DNA of 64,000 nucleotides, from assembly GCF_024505145.1 (NCBI RefSeq), contig NZ_JANIAA010000006.1, forward strand, positions 248,001 to 312,000, in the 5' to 3' direction. Origin of the DNA: Streptomyces rugosispiralis (GTDB taxonomy: Bacteria > Actinomycetota > Actinomycetes > Streptomycetales > Streptomycetaceae). Numbering within the stretch: the stretch's first letter is position 1; every line of letters begins with the position of its first letter. Position numbers and translations under genes: made by a program. Positions 42,564 through 50,314 of this stretch are shown one piece after another. Below the pieces are notes generated by a model. It was not told the origin of the DNA and did no database searches. It saw only the letters and a list, made by a program, of their open reading frames with translations.

Positions 42564-42827
42564 ATGCGGAAGACTACCGCCCGATTTGTGGAATGGCTGT
42601 TACGGCTGCTGTTGCCTGCTTCAGGGCGCCACCGAGTCGCTGGGATCCGGCCAGGCTTCCGGTGCGTGGATGCGCCGACCCTTCGCCTGGCGCGCGTACC
42701 CCTGGCGCACGCATGGGCGCCGCATGGTGCGGATGTCCCGGGTACAGGTCTGGTCCGGCCGTACGTGGTCGCGCATGAGCGGCAGTGCGGGACTGCCGCG
42801 CACGGTGTGAAGGCGGTGGCGCTGTGA
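42564..42827 (+). CDS. Small conserved streptomycete hypothetical protein
   Basis: An 87-residue protein starting MRKTTARFVEWLLRLLLPASGRHR, a pattern I recognise from small proteins of unknown function in Streptomyces mobile and plasmid regions, with a later LVRPYVVAHERQ segment. AGGAG at 42550-42554 fits the ATG at 42564. The N-terminal helix is amphipathic and could contact membrane. It overlaps the next gene by 4 bases (GTGA), starting a compact operon. Confidence 0.7.
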   Translation: MRKTTARFVEWLLRLLLPASGRHRVAGIRPGFRCVDAPTLRLARVPLAHAWAPHGADVPGTGLVRPYVVAHERQCGTAAHGVKAVAL

Positions 42828-43162
42828 GCGTGCGTCCCCGTTTGCTGCCGTGGCCGGGTCCTGCGGGGAAGCGGTGCTATCTGGTCTCGGATGCGGACGG
42901 TGAGGGGCATCTGTCGAAGCTGGCTGACGAGATGGAGGCGGTTCAGCTTCAGATGGGCACGGAACTCATCGGCCATGCTCGCCTGATGCTCGGTGACCGG
43001 AAGACGGACGCCCGAGAGCTCCGCTACCTCTCCAACCGCCTGATCGAAGCGCTGCAAGACGCGCTCCGGATCGCGGAGAGTCGCGGCGGGCGTCTGCCGG
43101 TACCCGACGAGTGCGAGAGCGACGGACCGGCTCAGAGGGGCAAGGGGGCGCGGAATGAGTGA
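42824..43162 (+). CDS. Hypothetical protein, helical
   Basis: A 112-residue protein of unknown function, GTG start overlapping the previous stop. The central part (LSKLADEMEAVQLQMGTELIGHARLMLGD) and RYLSNRLIEALQDALRIAESRG are predicted long helices with heptad-like hydrophobics. No catalytic motif is seen. It is translationally coupled to both neighbours. Confidence 0.65.
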   Translation: MSVRPRLLPWPGPAGKRCYLVSDADGEGHLSKLADEMEAVQLQMGTELIGHARLMLGDRKTDARELRYLSNRLIEALQDALRIAESRGGRLPVPDECESDGPAQRGKGARNE

Positions 43163-43415
43163 GGTGTCGGGAGGCTGGCAGGTGGGTCCGGCTCCGGGGC
43201 GTGGTCTGCGTCCTGGGAAAGGCGGTCGGCTTGAGCTGCCGCTTCACGTGCTCCGGCCCGGTCACGCGTCTTCGGCGTCGCTGGTGCTGACGGTGGTGGA
43301 AGCGGAGCAGTTGCATGCCGCCTTGTGCTACGCGCTCGGGGGCGAACCTGCACCGGAGGATGCGCCGGAGTGCCGTCAGCCAGTGCGCTATCCCGGTGGC
43401 CGACAGCGGTACTGA
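43155..43415 (+). CDS. Hypothetical protein
   Basis: An 86-residue protein of unknown function whose ATG lies 8 bases inside the previous gene. The central LELPLHVLRPGHASSASLVLTVVEAEQLHAALCYAL resembles a small beta-sheet/helix domain. It ends the small-gene operon, before a pair of hairpins. Confidence 0.62.
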   Translation: MSEVSGGWQVGPAPGRGLRPGKGGRLELPLHVLRPGHASSASLVLTVVEAEQLHAALCYALGGEPAPEDAPECRQPVRYPGGRQRY

Positions 43416-43459
43416 GTGCTGCTCGGGCCGGATGACGCGCAACAACTGAAGAAGCAACA

Positions 43460-43540
43460 CCGGACCACCCCTCTCGCCTGGACAGCTGTCGGGGTGGTCC
43501 GGCTGGGGATCGCTGAACCCCGGTGCCGATGGTACCGGGG
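43460..43540 (+). terminator. Tandem hairpins after the small-gene operon
   Basis: CCGGACCACCCC (43460-43471) pairs with its perfect complement at 43491-43502; a second hairpin CCCCGGT/ACCGGGG spans 43518-43540. Two stems in series are a typical streptomycete terminator. Confidence 0.75.
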
Positions 43541-43613
43541 CCGTCGTCGTGCTCTCACTCGACATACCCGGTGATGCCTAGTCAGTTTGCTTGAATGGAA
43601 GGGGACTTGACGG

Positions 43614-43904
43614 ATGTGCGGCCCTGGGGGCGACGGGTTCGAGGGTGAGGCGGCAGACCTGGAGGCGGGGATATGGGTGCACGGAGTGGACTACCTGAGC
43701 GGCTGGCGGGACGCGCGGGAGGCTGCGGCCCAGCTGGGTGATGCGCTGCGGCTCGTGGGTGTGGAGTCGGCTGGGATGCGGCTGCGTGCCGCTTCGGGTG
43801 CGGATGGCTCCGGGGTGGTGCGGTTGGAGTTGTCTCCGGGGTCGGCGCGTGAGGTGGCGGTGCTGGCGCGGGTGGCGGCGGCCCGGTGGGGCAGGGCGGG
43901 GTGA
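43614..43904 (+). CDS. Hypothetical protein
   Basis: A 96-residue protein of unknown function with a GGAAGGGGA site before the ATG. It is acidic at the N-terminus, and its C-terminal half (VVRLELSPGSAREVAVLARVAAARWG) suggests a small alpha/beta fold. It lies between the hairpin pair and the large inverted repeat. Confidence 0.58.
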   Translation: MCGPGGDGFEGEAADLEAGIWVHGVDYLSGWRDAREAAAQLGDALRLVGVESAGMRLRAASGADGSGVVRLELSPGSAREVAVLARVAAARWGRAG

Positions 43905-44439
43905 GCGGGGTGGCCGGTGGCGGGCGTTCGGTGGTGGATCGGTGCGCTGTGGGCACGCCGCCGGCCGTAGCGGATTTTGGGCGGGAGCTGCCACGGGGCG
44001 AGAGAACAGGGGGCCTTACGCTGGCCCGGCGAATCGGGCGGGTCTGTGATCCTGCCCGCGTTTGCGACCGATTGGCCCCCTGTTCTTGGAGGCTCGCCCC
44101 GTGGTGGCTGCCTAAAATCCGCGGAGGCCGTCGGCCCCAGCTACAACGCATCGGCCCCGGACGGCGGTCGGCTCAGTCTGCAAGCGCTCGCGGACCGCCT
44201 GACGAGTGCGGGCGGTGGGCGTCCGACGGGACCGGCGGCCACGCCGCAGCCCGGCGGGGCGGCCAGACCGCCCGGCGCGCCGCAAGGCGCGCCCTTGAGT
44301 AAGTGAAGACAAGTTTCGACACCTCGCCGGTCTGCTGGCGGTCCGCTGGTTGTCGGCAAGGGAAAACGACTGGCCTTATGTGCCAGTGACAGGCGCCCTG
44401 ATCCAGGGGCGCACCGGAGAACGAACGAGAGGGGCACTC
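43905..44439. other. Non-coding stretch with a large structured inverted repeat
   Basis: No gene is supported. The main content is the inverted repeat at 43970-44122 (separate entry). Beyond it lie GC-rich sequence and, at 44290-44430, a less biased stretch leading to a GAGAGGGG ribosome site at about 44427-44434 for the next reading frame. Confidence 0.6.
43970..44122. repeat. Long imperfect inverted repeat with inner hairpin
   Basis: Left arm 43970-44015 (GCGGATTTT, CCACGGGGCGAG, GAACAGGGGGCC) pairs with right arm 44074-44122 in reverse order, with one short internal loop. The 58-base loop holds a second hairpin (GGGCGGG/CCTGCCC). It could be a structured RNA, a transfer or replication origin hairpin, or the relic of an inserted palindrome. 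Confidence 0.7.
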
Positions 44440-44788
44440 ATGATCGCCCGCTTGGAATCATCGGTCTGCACGCCCTGGAGGGTGCCCAATAACCGGCGAG
44501 AGAAGAGCAACCCGGACACCGCCGTTATCGTCCCCCGAGCCGTCCATACCTCCGGCAGGGCCGGAACGGGAGGACCGGACGGAACAGGCGTCAGTCGAGA
44601 TCTCCGGCGCGTCCGCGCTCCCTGCGGTCCCGGCAGACGACGACCTGGACGACTGGGCATGGGCGCGGGAGCATGCGCGGAAGGCTCCCCGGTGGTCTGA
44701 CCACACGTGGCGGCGTATGAACGCGATCTTTGGTATCGAGGTCGCGTCCCACGCCCCCACCCATGGTCACCGCCCGCGTGCCTCGTAA
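44440..44788 (+). pseudogene. Small element gene with an apparent frame break
   Basis: A good ribosome site and ATG (44440) open a frame (MIARLESSVCTPW...) that ends at 44700 in low-complexity sequence. The protein-like part lies in the other frame: AWAREHARKAPRWSDHTWRRMNAIFGIEV ending in TAA at 44786-44788, a tail I associate with short streptomycete mobile-element proteins. That frame is open from 44444 but has no ATG, GTG or TTG start before the conserved part. A frameshift between the two frames, or programmed shifting, would restore one protein. It contains a TTA codon in the upstream part. Confidence 0.45.
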
Positions 44789-44820
44789 CGGGCGCGGGCC
44801 CTTGGGGGCTGGTCCTGCTG

Positions 44821-46473
44821 TCACTCCTCCTCGGCGTACAGCGGGACCAGCCGCTCCCGCAGGGGCACCCGACTGCCCCTGCCGACCGGCAGTACGACAA
44901 TGGCCGTGAAAGCCCGTTCCACATACGCGCGCTTCTCCGCCAGCGTGATATCCGGCCGTGCCCACTCCGCCGCGATATCCACCGGCTTTCCACTGGAGAC
45001 CAGCGCTTTGCGCTGCCACGCGTTGCGCTCCCGGCTCAGCCGCTTCTCCTCCGCCTCGTACTCGGACAGATCCCGGTAATACCGCTCCGCGCTGATCAGC
45101 CGGTCCCGGCGGGCCTGCTTCAGATCGTCGATGTCCTCCCGGACACGTGCGAGGTTTTCCTCGTCCGGCCATACGGCGGTGGCGGTCACGGCCTGCCGCC
45201 TTGCGGCCTCTTCCTGGTGTTTGGCGATCAGGAGTTTGCGCACCAGTTCATCGGCTTCCGGGCCGGGGATACGGATACCCCCGCAGCCCTGGCCGCTGGC
45301 GCTGTTGTGGCACGAGTAGAAGTAGAAGCCTTCCGGTTTCTTCTGGCTCGGCCCGGCCTTCCCTGCGCGCAGCTTCGCCCCGCAGTCGTCCTTGCCACAC
45401 CGCAGCGTGCCGGTCAGCAGGTACGTGCGGGCGTTGTGGCCACTGCCCCGTTTCGGGCTCGCCTCGATGATCGCGCACATCGCACGCCACTGCTCCACGG
45501 ACAGGACCGGCTGGTGCTGCCCGAGGACCGGATTTCCCTCGTCGTCGTGGACGATCACGGTGTGTGCGGATTCGGTCTTGGTCTCGGGGTCGAATTCGTA
45601 GACGGTGCGGGAGCGGTAGCCGCAGATACGCGGGTTGGTCATGATCTTCTTCAGGACCTGGACGTTCCACTTCTTGCCGTTGGCGGTGCGGATTCCGGCG
45701 CGGTTCCAGTCCGCGATGATTGTGTACCAGGGGCTTCCGTCGATCAGACGGCGGGCTGCCTCCCGCAGGATCTTCGCCTCGCCGGGGTCGATGGTGCGGC
45801 GGTCTTCCTGCCAGCCGAACGGACGGCCCCCTCCGGCGGGGATTCCCTGCTGCTGCATGGCCTTGTGCTTCCGTTTGACGCGCCGGGCGGTGTCTGCCGA
45901 CTGCTTGTTGGCCATCGCCACGATCACCCGTGCCATGGCGCGGCCGTTGTCGGTCAACAGGTCCAGTGTGCCGGTGATGTCGATGATCGGCCGGTGGTAG
46001 TGCTCCACCACCTCGATCGCGTCTTCCAGATGCCGGGTGTCCCGCGTGAGCCGGTCGATGTCGTAGACGATCAGACCGTCCAACGGCTCACCATCGGGCG
46101 TCCGGCCCGCTTTGAGATCTTCCAAAGCAGCCTCGAACACCGGCCGCACCACCCGGTACACCGCCCGTCCATCGGGCAGTCGTATTCGCTTGCGCTTCCA
46201 GGCGGAGGTGTCGGGCTCGGTGTAGGTATGCACGTACCGGCCGCCGCGTCCCTCGACGAACGCGCGGGTGTCCTTCTCCTGCTCGGCGGTGCTCTTGATG
46301 TCCTTGCCCGTGAGGAACCGGACCGCCTCCGGCTGGTTGTCGGCGGCTAACGGCTCGCCTTCGGCCTCCTCGGTGGACAGGCGCGTCAAGCCCGCCCAGT
46401 TCATCCCGTCCAACTTGCCCCACTGCGCTCGTTGCACAAGTTCGCTCATGAGAGAAGAAACTACATTCGGCAT
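44821..46473 (-). CDS. int: Large serine recombinase (integrase)
   Basis: A 550-residue large serine integrase. The resolvase domain has the catalytic Ser in LTRLSTEEAEG, and DGLIVYDIDRLTRD; a recombinase domain (GGGRPFGWQEDRRTIDPGEAKILREAARR), a zinc ribbon with CGKDDCGAKL and CHNSASGQGCGG, and a coiled coil (ARVREDIDDLKQARRDRLIS) follow. The spacing between the catalytic Ser and the TAEQEKDTRAF helix is about 35 residues, longer than usual. The ATG at 46473 abuts attR by 9 bases, the usual integrase-att arrangement; a second in-frame ATG lies at 46449. It would catalyse unidirectional attP x attB insertion. Confidence 0.92.
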   Translation of the reverse strand: MPNVVSSLMSELVQRAQWGKLDGMNWAGLTRLSTEEAEGEPLAADNQPEAVRFLTGKDIKSTAEQEKDTRAFVEGRGGRYVHTYTEPDTSAWKRKRIRLPDGRAVYRVVRPVFEAALEDLKAGRTPDGEPLDGLIVYDIDRLTRDTRHLEDAIEVVEHYHRPIIDITGTLDLLTDNGRAMARVIVAMANKQSADTARRVKRKHKAMQQQGIPAGGGRPFGWQEDRRTIDPGEAKILREAARRLIDGSPWYTIIADWNRAGIRTANGKKWNVQVLKKIMTNPRICGYRSRTVYEFDPETKTESAHTVIVHDDEGNPVLGQHQPVLSVEQWRAMCAIIEASPKRGSGHNARTYLLTGTLRCGKDDCGAKLRAGKAGPSQKKPEGFYFYSCHNSASGQGCGGIRIPGPEADELVRKLLIAKHQEEAARRQAVTATAVWPDEENLARVREDIDDLKQARRDRLISAERYYRDLSEYEAEEKRLSRERNAWQRKALVSSGKPVDIAAEWARPDITLAEKRAYVERAFTAIVVLPVGRGSRVPLRERLVPLYAEEE

Positions 46474-46503
46474 TCCGCTGCTTGCGCCAGATCAAGCATT
46501 TTC
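46462..46503. other. attR of the integrated element
   Basis: The element half begins with arm TACATTCG (46462-46469), overlaps the integrase start codon, and reaches TTGC at 46482-46485. The chromosomal half follows with GCCAG, arm ATCAAGC (46491-46497) and ATTTT. Crossover predicted at TT 46482-46483. Confidence 0.75.
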
Positions 46504-46579
46504 TGGATGGATACCCGGAGGGACGGGGTCGGCTCCCTGCCGCCCGCGGTCCGGCGGGACCACGGCCATCGAGCACGGA

Positions 46580-46693
46580 AGCCGCCCCGGCGCTCACACC
46601 CACCGGCCCGGCGCCCGGCGGCGAGGCCCGCGCCCCCTGCACCCTGCCCCGCTGCTCAAAGGCGCCGAAGGCGCGAGACGGCGCCGCACCCGG
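46580..46693. repeat. Right arm of the inverted repeat flanking the integration site
   Basis: CCCCGGCGCTCACACCCACC, CCCGGCGCCCGGCGGCGAG and TGCTCAAAGGCGCCGAAGG form the inverted partner of 40043-40160. The same order of blocks occurs at 5330-5420 beside the unoccupied site. Confidence 0.65.
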
Positions 46694-46775
46694 CGACGTA
46701 CCCGGCCCCCGACGTACCCGGACCCCGACGTACCCGGCCCCCGACGTACCCGGCCCCCGACGCACCCGGCAGCGA
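46694..46775. repeat. 16-bp tandem repeat
   Basis: About five copies of GACGTACCCGGCCCCC run from 46695 to 46770, between the right flank of the element and the convergent end of the hydrolase gene. No gene is seen in 46474-46805. Confidence 0.85.
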
Positions 46776-46805
46776 ACGCAAACCCCGACGCGCACAACCA
46801 AGCGC

Positions 46806-47570
46806 TCAACGCCCCAGATTCGCCCCGAAGCCCGCGGCCAGCGGCATCCGCAGACCCAGTGGCGGCGGAGCCGCCAGCGCGTCGGCCACCGGGCGGGAGA
46901 AGCCGGAGTGGAAGAGGGAGCCGAGGAGGAAGTCCGCGGCCAGCGCCTGCACCTCGGAGCGGTGCTGATGCATCCCGTGCCCATCGGTGTGCACCTCGAA
47001 GCGGCACACATCGCGGTTGGCCTTCTTCGCCCGTTCCGCCAGCCGGTAGGACAGCTCGGGGTCGGTGCGCTCGTCATTCGTGCCGTGGGCGATCAGCACC
47101 TGCCGTCCCACCAACTGCTTCACCGGCTCGGGTTCGAGCACCTCGTCCGGCGCCGGAAGCCAGGGCGCCAGCGCCACCACCGAGCTGACGGCCTCGTGCC
47201 CGGCGGAGCGGAGGGCGGCGCGCCCGCCCATGCCGTGGCCCACCAGGCAGACCGGTACGTCGCCGTAGCGCCGCACCACTTCCTCCACGGCCCAGGTGGC
47301 ATCGGACGCGGCATCGGCGGCCGCCCCGTTCCAGCCCCGGCACCGGTAGTGGACGACATGGGCGGCCAGCCCCTCCTCCCGGCCCGCCCGGACCAGCCGC
47401 CGGGCCAGCGGCAGCGTGGCGGCCACCGAGAGTCTGGACGGCCGTCTGGTCCCGCTGGGCTCCCCCTCGGGGAGCAGCAGCACCACACCATGTACGGTCG
47501 TTCGCGCGGCGGCCGCGCCCATCGGCCGCCCCAGCCGTGCGCCCCGCTCGGGCAACGCTTGCTGAGCCAT
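46806..47570 (-). CDS. Alpha/beta hydrolase fold protein with an altered nucleophile motif
   Basis: A 254-residue alpha/beta hydrolase. The nucleophile elbow reads [12 protein letters not shown], so the Ser of the usual G-x-S-x-G is Gly113, while an acid ([10 protein letters not shown]) and a His (TDGHGMHQH) are kept. Hydrolase activity is therefore doubtful; a binding or non-hydrolytic role, or a mutation in this strain, is possible. The ATG at 47570 is preferred to a longer frame. It is divergent from adenosine deaminase. Confidence 0.8.
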   Translation of the reverse strand: MAQQALPERGARLGRPMGAAAARTTVHGVVLLLPEGEPSGTRRPSRLSVAATLPLARRLVRAGREEGLAAHVVHYRCRGWNGAAADAASDATWAVEEVVRRYGDVPVCLVGHGMGGRAALRSAGHEAVSSVVALAPWLPAPDEVLEPEPVKQLVGRQVLIAHGTNDERTDPELSYRLAERAKKANRDVCRFEVHTDGHGMHQHRSEVQALAADFLLGSLFHSGFSRPVADALAAPPPLGLRMPLAAGFGANLGR

Positions 47571-47645
47571 GCCAGAACGATCGCAGAAGGACTGGTGTAC
47601 TCCACTACCCGTGCGGGTCACTGTTGGGTATCTATCCCTCACGTT

Positions 47646-47657
47646 CTACGCGCGTAG
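47646..47657. promoter_or_regulatory. Putative nucleoside-regulon operator (add)
   Basis: CTACGCGCGTAG, a perfect 12-bp palindrome, ends 16 bases upstream of the adenosine deaminase start. The identical sequence occurs before deoC and a close variant before the BMP transporter operon. Confidence 0.7.
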
Positions 47658-47673
47658 GGACTACGCTGCCCAG

Positions 47674-48840
47674 ATGACGAGCGAGCACACCCATGAGCCC
47701 ACCCCCGAACAGATCCGCCGTGCCCCCAAGGTGCTGCTGCACGACCACCTCGACGGTGGGCTGCGCCCGGGCACCATCGTCGACCTCGCGAGGGAGACCG
47801 GGTACGCCGCGCTGCCGGAGACCGAGCCCGACAAGCTGGGCATCTGGTTCCGCGAGGCGGCGGACTCCGGGTCGCTTGAGCGCTATCTGGAGACGTTCTC
47901 CCACACCGTCGGCGTGCTGCAGACCCGCGAGGCGCTCGTCAGGGTCGCCGCCGAATGCGCCGAGGACCTCGCCGAGGACGGCGTCGTCTACGCCGAGATC
48001 CGCTACGCCCCCGAGCAGCACCTGGAGGGCGGGCTGACCCTGGAGCAGGTCGTCGAGGCGGTCAACGAGGGCTTCCGCGAGGGTGAGCGGCGGGCCTGGG
48101 AGAACGGCCACCGCATCCGCGTCGGCGCGCTGCTGACCGCGATGCGCCACGCGGCCCGCGCCCTGGAGATCGCCGAACTCGCCAACCGTTACCGCGACCT
48201 GGGTGTGGTCGGCTTCGACATCGCGGGCGCCGAGGCCGGTTTCCCGCCCACCCGCCACCTGGACGCCTTCGAGTATCTGAAGCGGGAGAACAACCACTTC
48301 ACGATCCACGCGGGCGAGGCGTTCGGACTGCCGTCCATCTGGCAGGCGCTCCAGTGGTGCGGCGCCGACCGGCTGGGCCACGGCGTCCGCATCATCGACG
48401 ACATCGAGGTCGGGGACGACGGCTCCCTCACCCTCGGCCGCCTCGCCTCGTACGTCCGCGACAAGCGCATCCCGCTGGAGCTGTGCCCGACCTCCAACCT
48501 CCAGACCGGCGCGGCCAGTTCCTACGCCGAGCACCCCATCGGGCTGCTCCGCCGACTGCATTTCCGCGCCACCGTGAATACGGATAATCGTCTGATGAGC
48601 GGGACGAGCATGAGCGGGGAATTCCAGCATCTTGTATCAACGTTCCATTACACGCTCGACGACATGCAGTGGTTCACGGTCAATGCGATGAAATCGGCCT
48701 TCATTCCTTTTGACGAACGTCTGGCGATGATCAATGACGTGATCAAGCCCGGATACGCCGAGCTGAAGTCCGAATGGCTGTTCCGAAATGTGGCCTCCGC
48801 ATCGGCTGTGACCAGGGATTCCGCACCCGAGAGCGGCTGA
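47674..48840 (+). CDS. add: Adenosine deaminase
   Basis: A 388-residue adenosine/AMP deaminase family enzyme converting adenosine to inosine. Zinc and catalytic residues lie in [30 protein letters not shown] and [11 protein letters not shown]. The ATG at 47674 lies just after a palindromic operator and has only a weak AGGGA site. Its position in the same synteny block as the cdd-deoA operon, with a shared operator, supports a role in nucleoside salvage. Confidence 0.93.
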   Translation: MTSEHTHEPTPEQIRRAPKVLLHDHLDGGLRPGTIVDLARETGYAALPETEPDKLGIWFREAADSGSLERYLETFSHTVGVLQTREALVRVAAECAEDLAEDGVVYAEIRYAPEQHLEGGLTLEQVVEAVNEGFREGERRAWENGHRIRVGALLTAMRHAARALEIAELANRYRDLGVVGFDIAGAEAGFPPTRHLDAFEYLKRENNHFTIHAGEAFGLPSIWQALQWCGADRLGHGVRIIDDIEVGDDGSLTLGRLASYVRDKRIPLELCPTSNLQTGAASSYAEHPIGLLRRLHFRATVNTDNRLMSGTSMSGEFQHLVSTFHYTLDDMQWFTVNAMKSAFIPFDERLAMINDVIKPGYAELKSEWLFRNVASASAVTRDSAPESG

Positions 48841-48964
48841 GCGGGCGTATCCGGAACACGGTCCGGGCGGGGTATCGGAGACCGTTTTCGGTGTTTGCGG
48901 GCAGCCGAAATCCATGGCTACGTTGCCGTATCGGTCAAGCCCCCGTCTCAAGGACAGATTTCTG

Positions 48965-49204
48965 ATGAAGCAGGGAACCCTCAAGACTCTCGGTGTCATT
49001 GCCCTCGGTGCCGCCGCCGTCGTCGCCGGAGGCAGCGCCGCGTCCGCGGCGCCGGTGCCCGGCGGCAGCGCGGGCCGTGTCGCCGCCCCGGGGCAGCCAG
49101 CCGCGCCCGCCAAGCCTGCCGCCGCCCAGGCCAAGCCCGCCCAGGGCATGCTCGGGCAGCTCCCGCTGGGGAGCCTGCCGGGCGGCCTGCTCAAGCTCGG
49201 CTGA
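48965..49204 (+). CDS. Small secreted Ala/Pro-rich protein
   Basis: A 79-residue protein with a clear signal peptide (MKQGTLKTLGVIALGAAAVVAGGSAASAA, cleavage after residue 28-29) and a mature part of about 50 residues rich in Ala, Pro, Gly and Lys, ending LGSLPGGLLKLG. AAGGA sits 9 bases before the ATG. It resembles the many small exported proteins of unknown function in Streptomyces. No cysteines or repeats point to a chaplin or rodlin. Confidence 0.75.
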   Translation: MKQGTLKTLGVIALGAAAVVAGGSAASAAPVPGGSAGRVAAPGQPAAPAKPAAAQAKPAQGMLGQLPLGSLPGGLLKLG

Positions 49205-49361
49205 ACCCCGCGGGCACACGGCCGGGCCGCACATCCCGAAGGGGGTGTGCGGCCCGGTCATTTCGGTATGGGGTCCGTATGCGGGGTCAGGCCGTGGGAC
49301 GTATGCGGGGGTCACACCGTGGCACGTATGCGGGATCACGCCGCGGCGTCGGCGCGCCGGG

Positions 49362-49565
49362 TCACCACGCCTCGCGGTAGGCGTCCTCCGCCGGAAGCAG
49401 GAACCACAGCGCGAGATAGAGCAGGAACTGCGGCCCCGGCAGCAGACACGAGACCACGAAGAGCACCCGCATCGTCGTCGGGGTGGTCCCGAAGCGCCGG
49501 GCGAGACCGGCGCAGACACCGGCGATCTTCTTGTCGTGGCGGGGGCGGACCAGCGGTGCGGCCAT
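49362..49565 (-). CDS. PspC domain-containing membrane protein
   Basis: A 67-residue PspC-domain protein: DKKIAGVCAGLARRFGTTPTTMRVLFVVSCLLPGPQFLLYLALWFLLPAED, with two hydrophobic segments and the conserved GVCAGLA motif. Such small proteins act in envelope stress sensing. The ATG at 49565 is chosen because GAGGAG lies 8 bases upstream; the in-frame GTG at 49574 is too close to it. Confidence 0.88.
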   Translation of the reverse strand: MAAPLVRPRHDKKIAGVCAGLARRFGTTPTTMRVLFVVSCLLPGPQFLLYLALWFLLPAEDAYREAW

Positions 49566-49625
49566 GGTGGGCACTCCTCGTCGTCGGGTGGGCTCGGGAA
49601 GGGCTGGTTCCCGATGTTCTCGACG

Positions 49626-50201
49626 CTATGTCCGTGAGCCGGAGGAGACATCGCTCCACGGGGCGATCCCGACCCTGGGAATCGTCGGGGCCGGGGTTTG
49701 GGCGCCGTCGTTCCGGGGGAGGGGGGCCGCCCTGCGCCGATCGGCCCGGCGGCGGAGCCACGCCCGTACGGCGGGCACCACCAGCACATGCGCGAGGGCG
49801 ACCCCGAGGGTGTTCAGCAGCACCGCGTCCACGTTCATGATCTGCCCGGTCACCTCGCTGCGCAGCAGCGCGAACCCCATGGCCACCATCGCCCCGGTGA
49901 AGGCCGTACGGACCAGCGAGGCCAGCGGATACGCCTCCACCCGGCCCCCGGCCAGCGGCAGCAGCACCCCCAGCGGTGCGAGCAACAGCAGCCCGCCACC
50001 GATGGAACGGGTGGCCGACCAGGGGCTGAGCGCCAGATCGGCGCGGATGGTGGCCAGTGGTTCAAGGGTCGCCGCGGACACCCAGGGGACGTTCACCGGT
50101 CGCAGGGTCAGCCAGTAGACGAACGAGAGGTGTGCCACGAGGAGCGCGAAGCCCGCGACGCGGTAGCGGAAGGCGGCCCTGCGGCCGAAAGGACCCTGCA
50201 C
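49626..50201 (-). CDS. VanZ family membrane protein
   Basis: A 191-residue VanZ-like protein with four or five membrane segments (FALLVAHLSFVYWLTLRPV, GGGLLLLAPLGVLLPLAGG, AFTGAMVAMGFALLRS, VDAVLLNTLGVALAHVL). VanZ proteins confer low-level teicoplanin resistance in enterococci, but actinobacterial homologues are mostly uncharacterised. The GTG start has no clear ribosome site. The cytoplasmic tail is Arg- and Pro-rich. Confidence 0.78.
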   Translation of the reverse strand: MQGPFGRRAAFRYRVAGFALLVAHLSFVYWLTLRPVNVPWVSAATLEPLATIRADLALSPWSATRSIGGGLLLLAPLGVLLPLAGGRVEAYPLASLVRTAFTGAMVAMGFALLRSEVTGQIMNVDAVLLNTLGVALAHVLVVPAVRAWLRRRADRRRAAPLPRNDGAQTPAPTIPRVGIAPWSDVSSGSRT

Positions 50202-50314
50202 GAAAATCAGGACGCCGCACGCGGGGGTCGCGGTTCCGCCCCCGCCCCGCTGGTCAGCACCTTGTTACCGACAAGTCGCCAACCTGGGACGGGGCGGTAC
50301 CGACAGGTGATGAA

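Larger units (their letters stand above)
40222..46482. mobile_element. 6.26-kb integrative element with a large serine integrase
   Basis: The element is bounded by attL and attR that share only a TTGC core. It carries, in order, a flavoprotein and XRE-TPR regulator pair (minus strand), four to five small plus-strand genes, a large inverted repeat and a minus-strand serine integrase whose start codon is 9 bases from attR. No Rep, Tra/FtsK, phage structural or tRNA genes are visible, so it is either a mobilisable or decayed element, or one that depends on a helper. Its GC content at the operators and several gene families match Streptomyces, so transfer between related hosts is likely. Confidence 0.8.

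Noticed and set aside
44141..44437. Genes within the large inverted repeat and its flanks
   Set aside because: Frames overlap the repeat, show biased composition and no ribosome binding sites.
40222..46482. Conjugative AICE or prophage
   Set aside because: No replication initiator, FtsK/SpoIIIE-type Tra protein, structural phage genes or excisionase were found in 6.26 kb.
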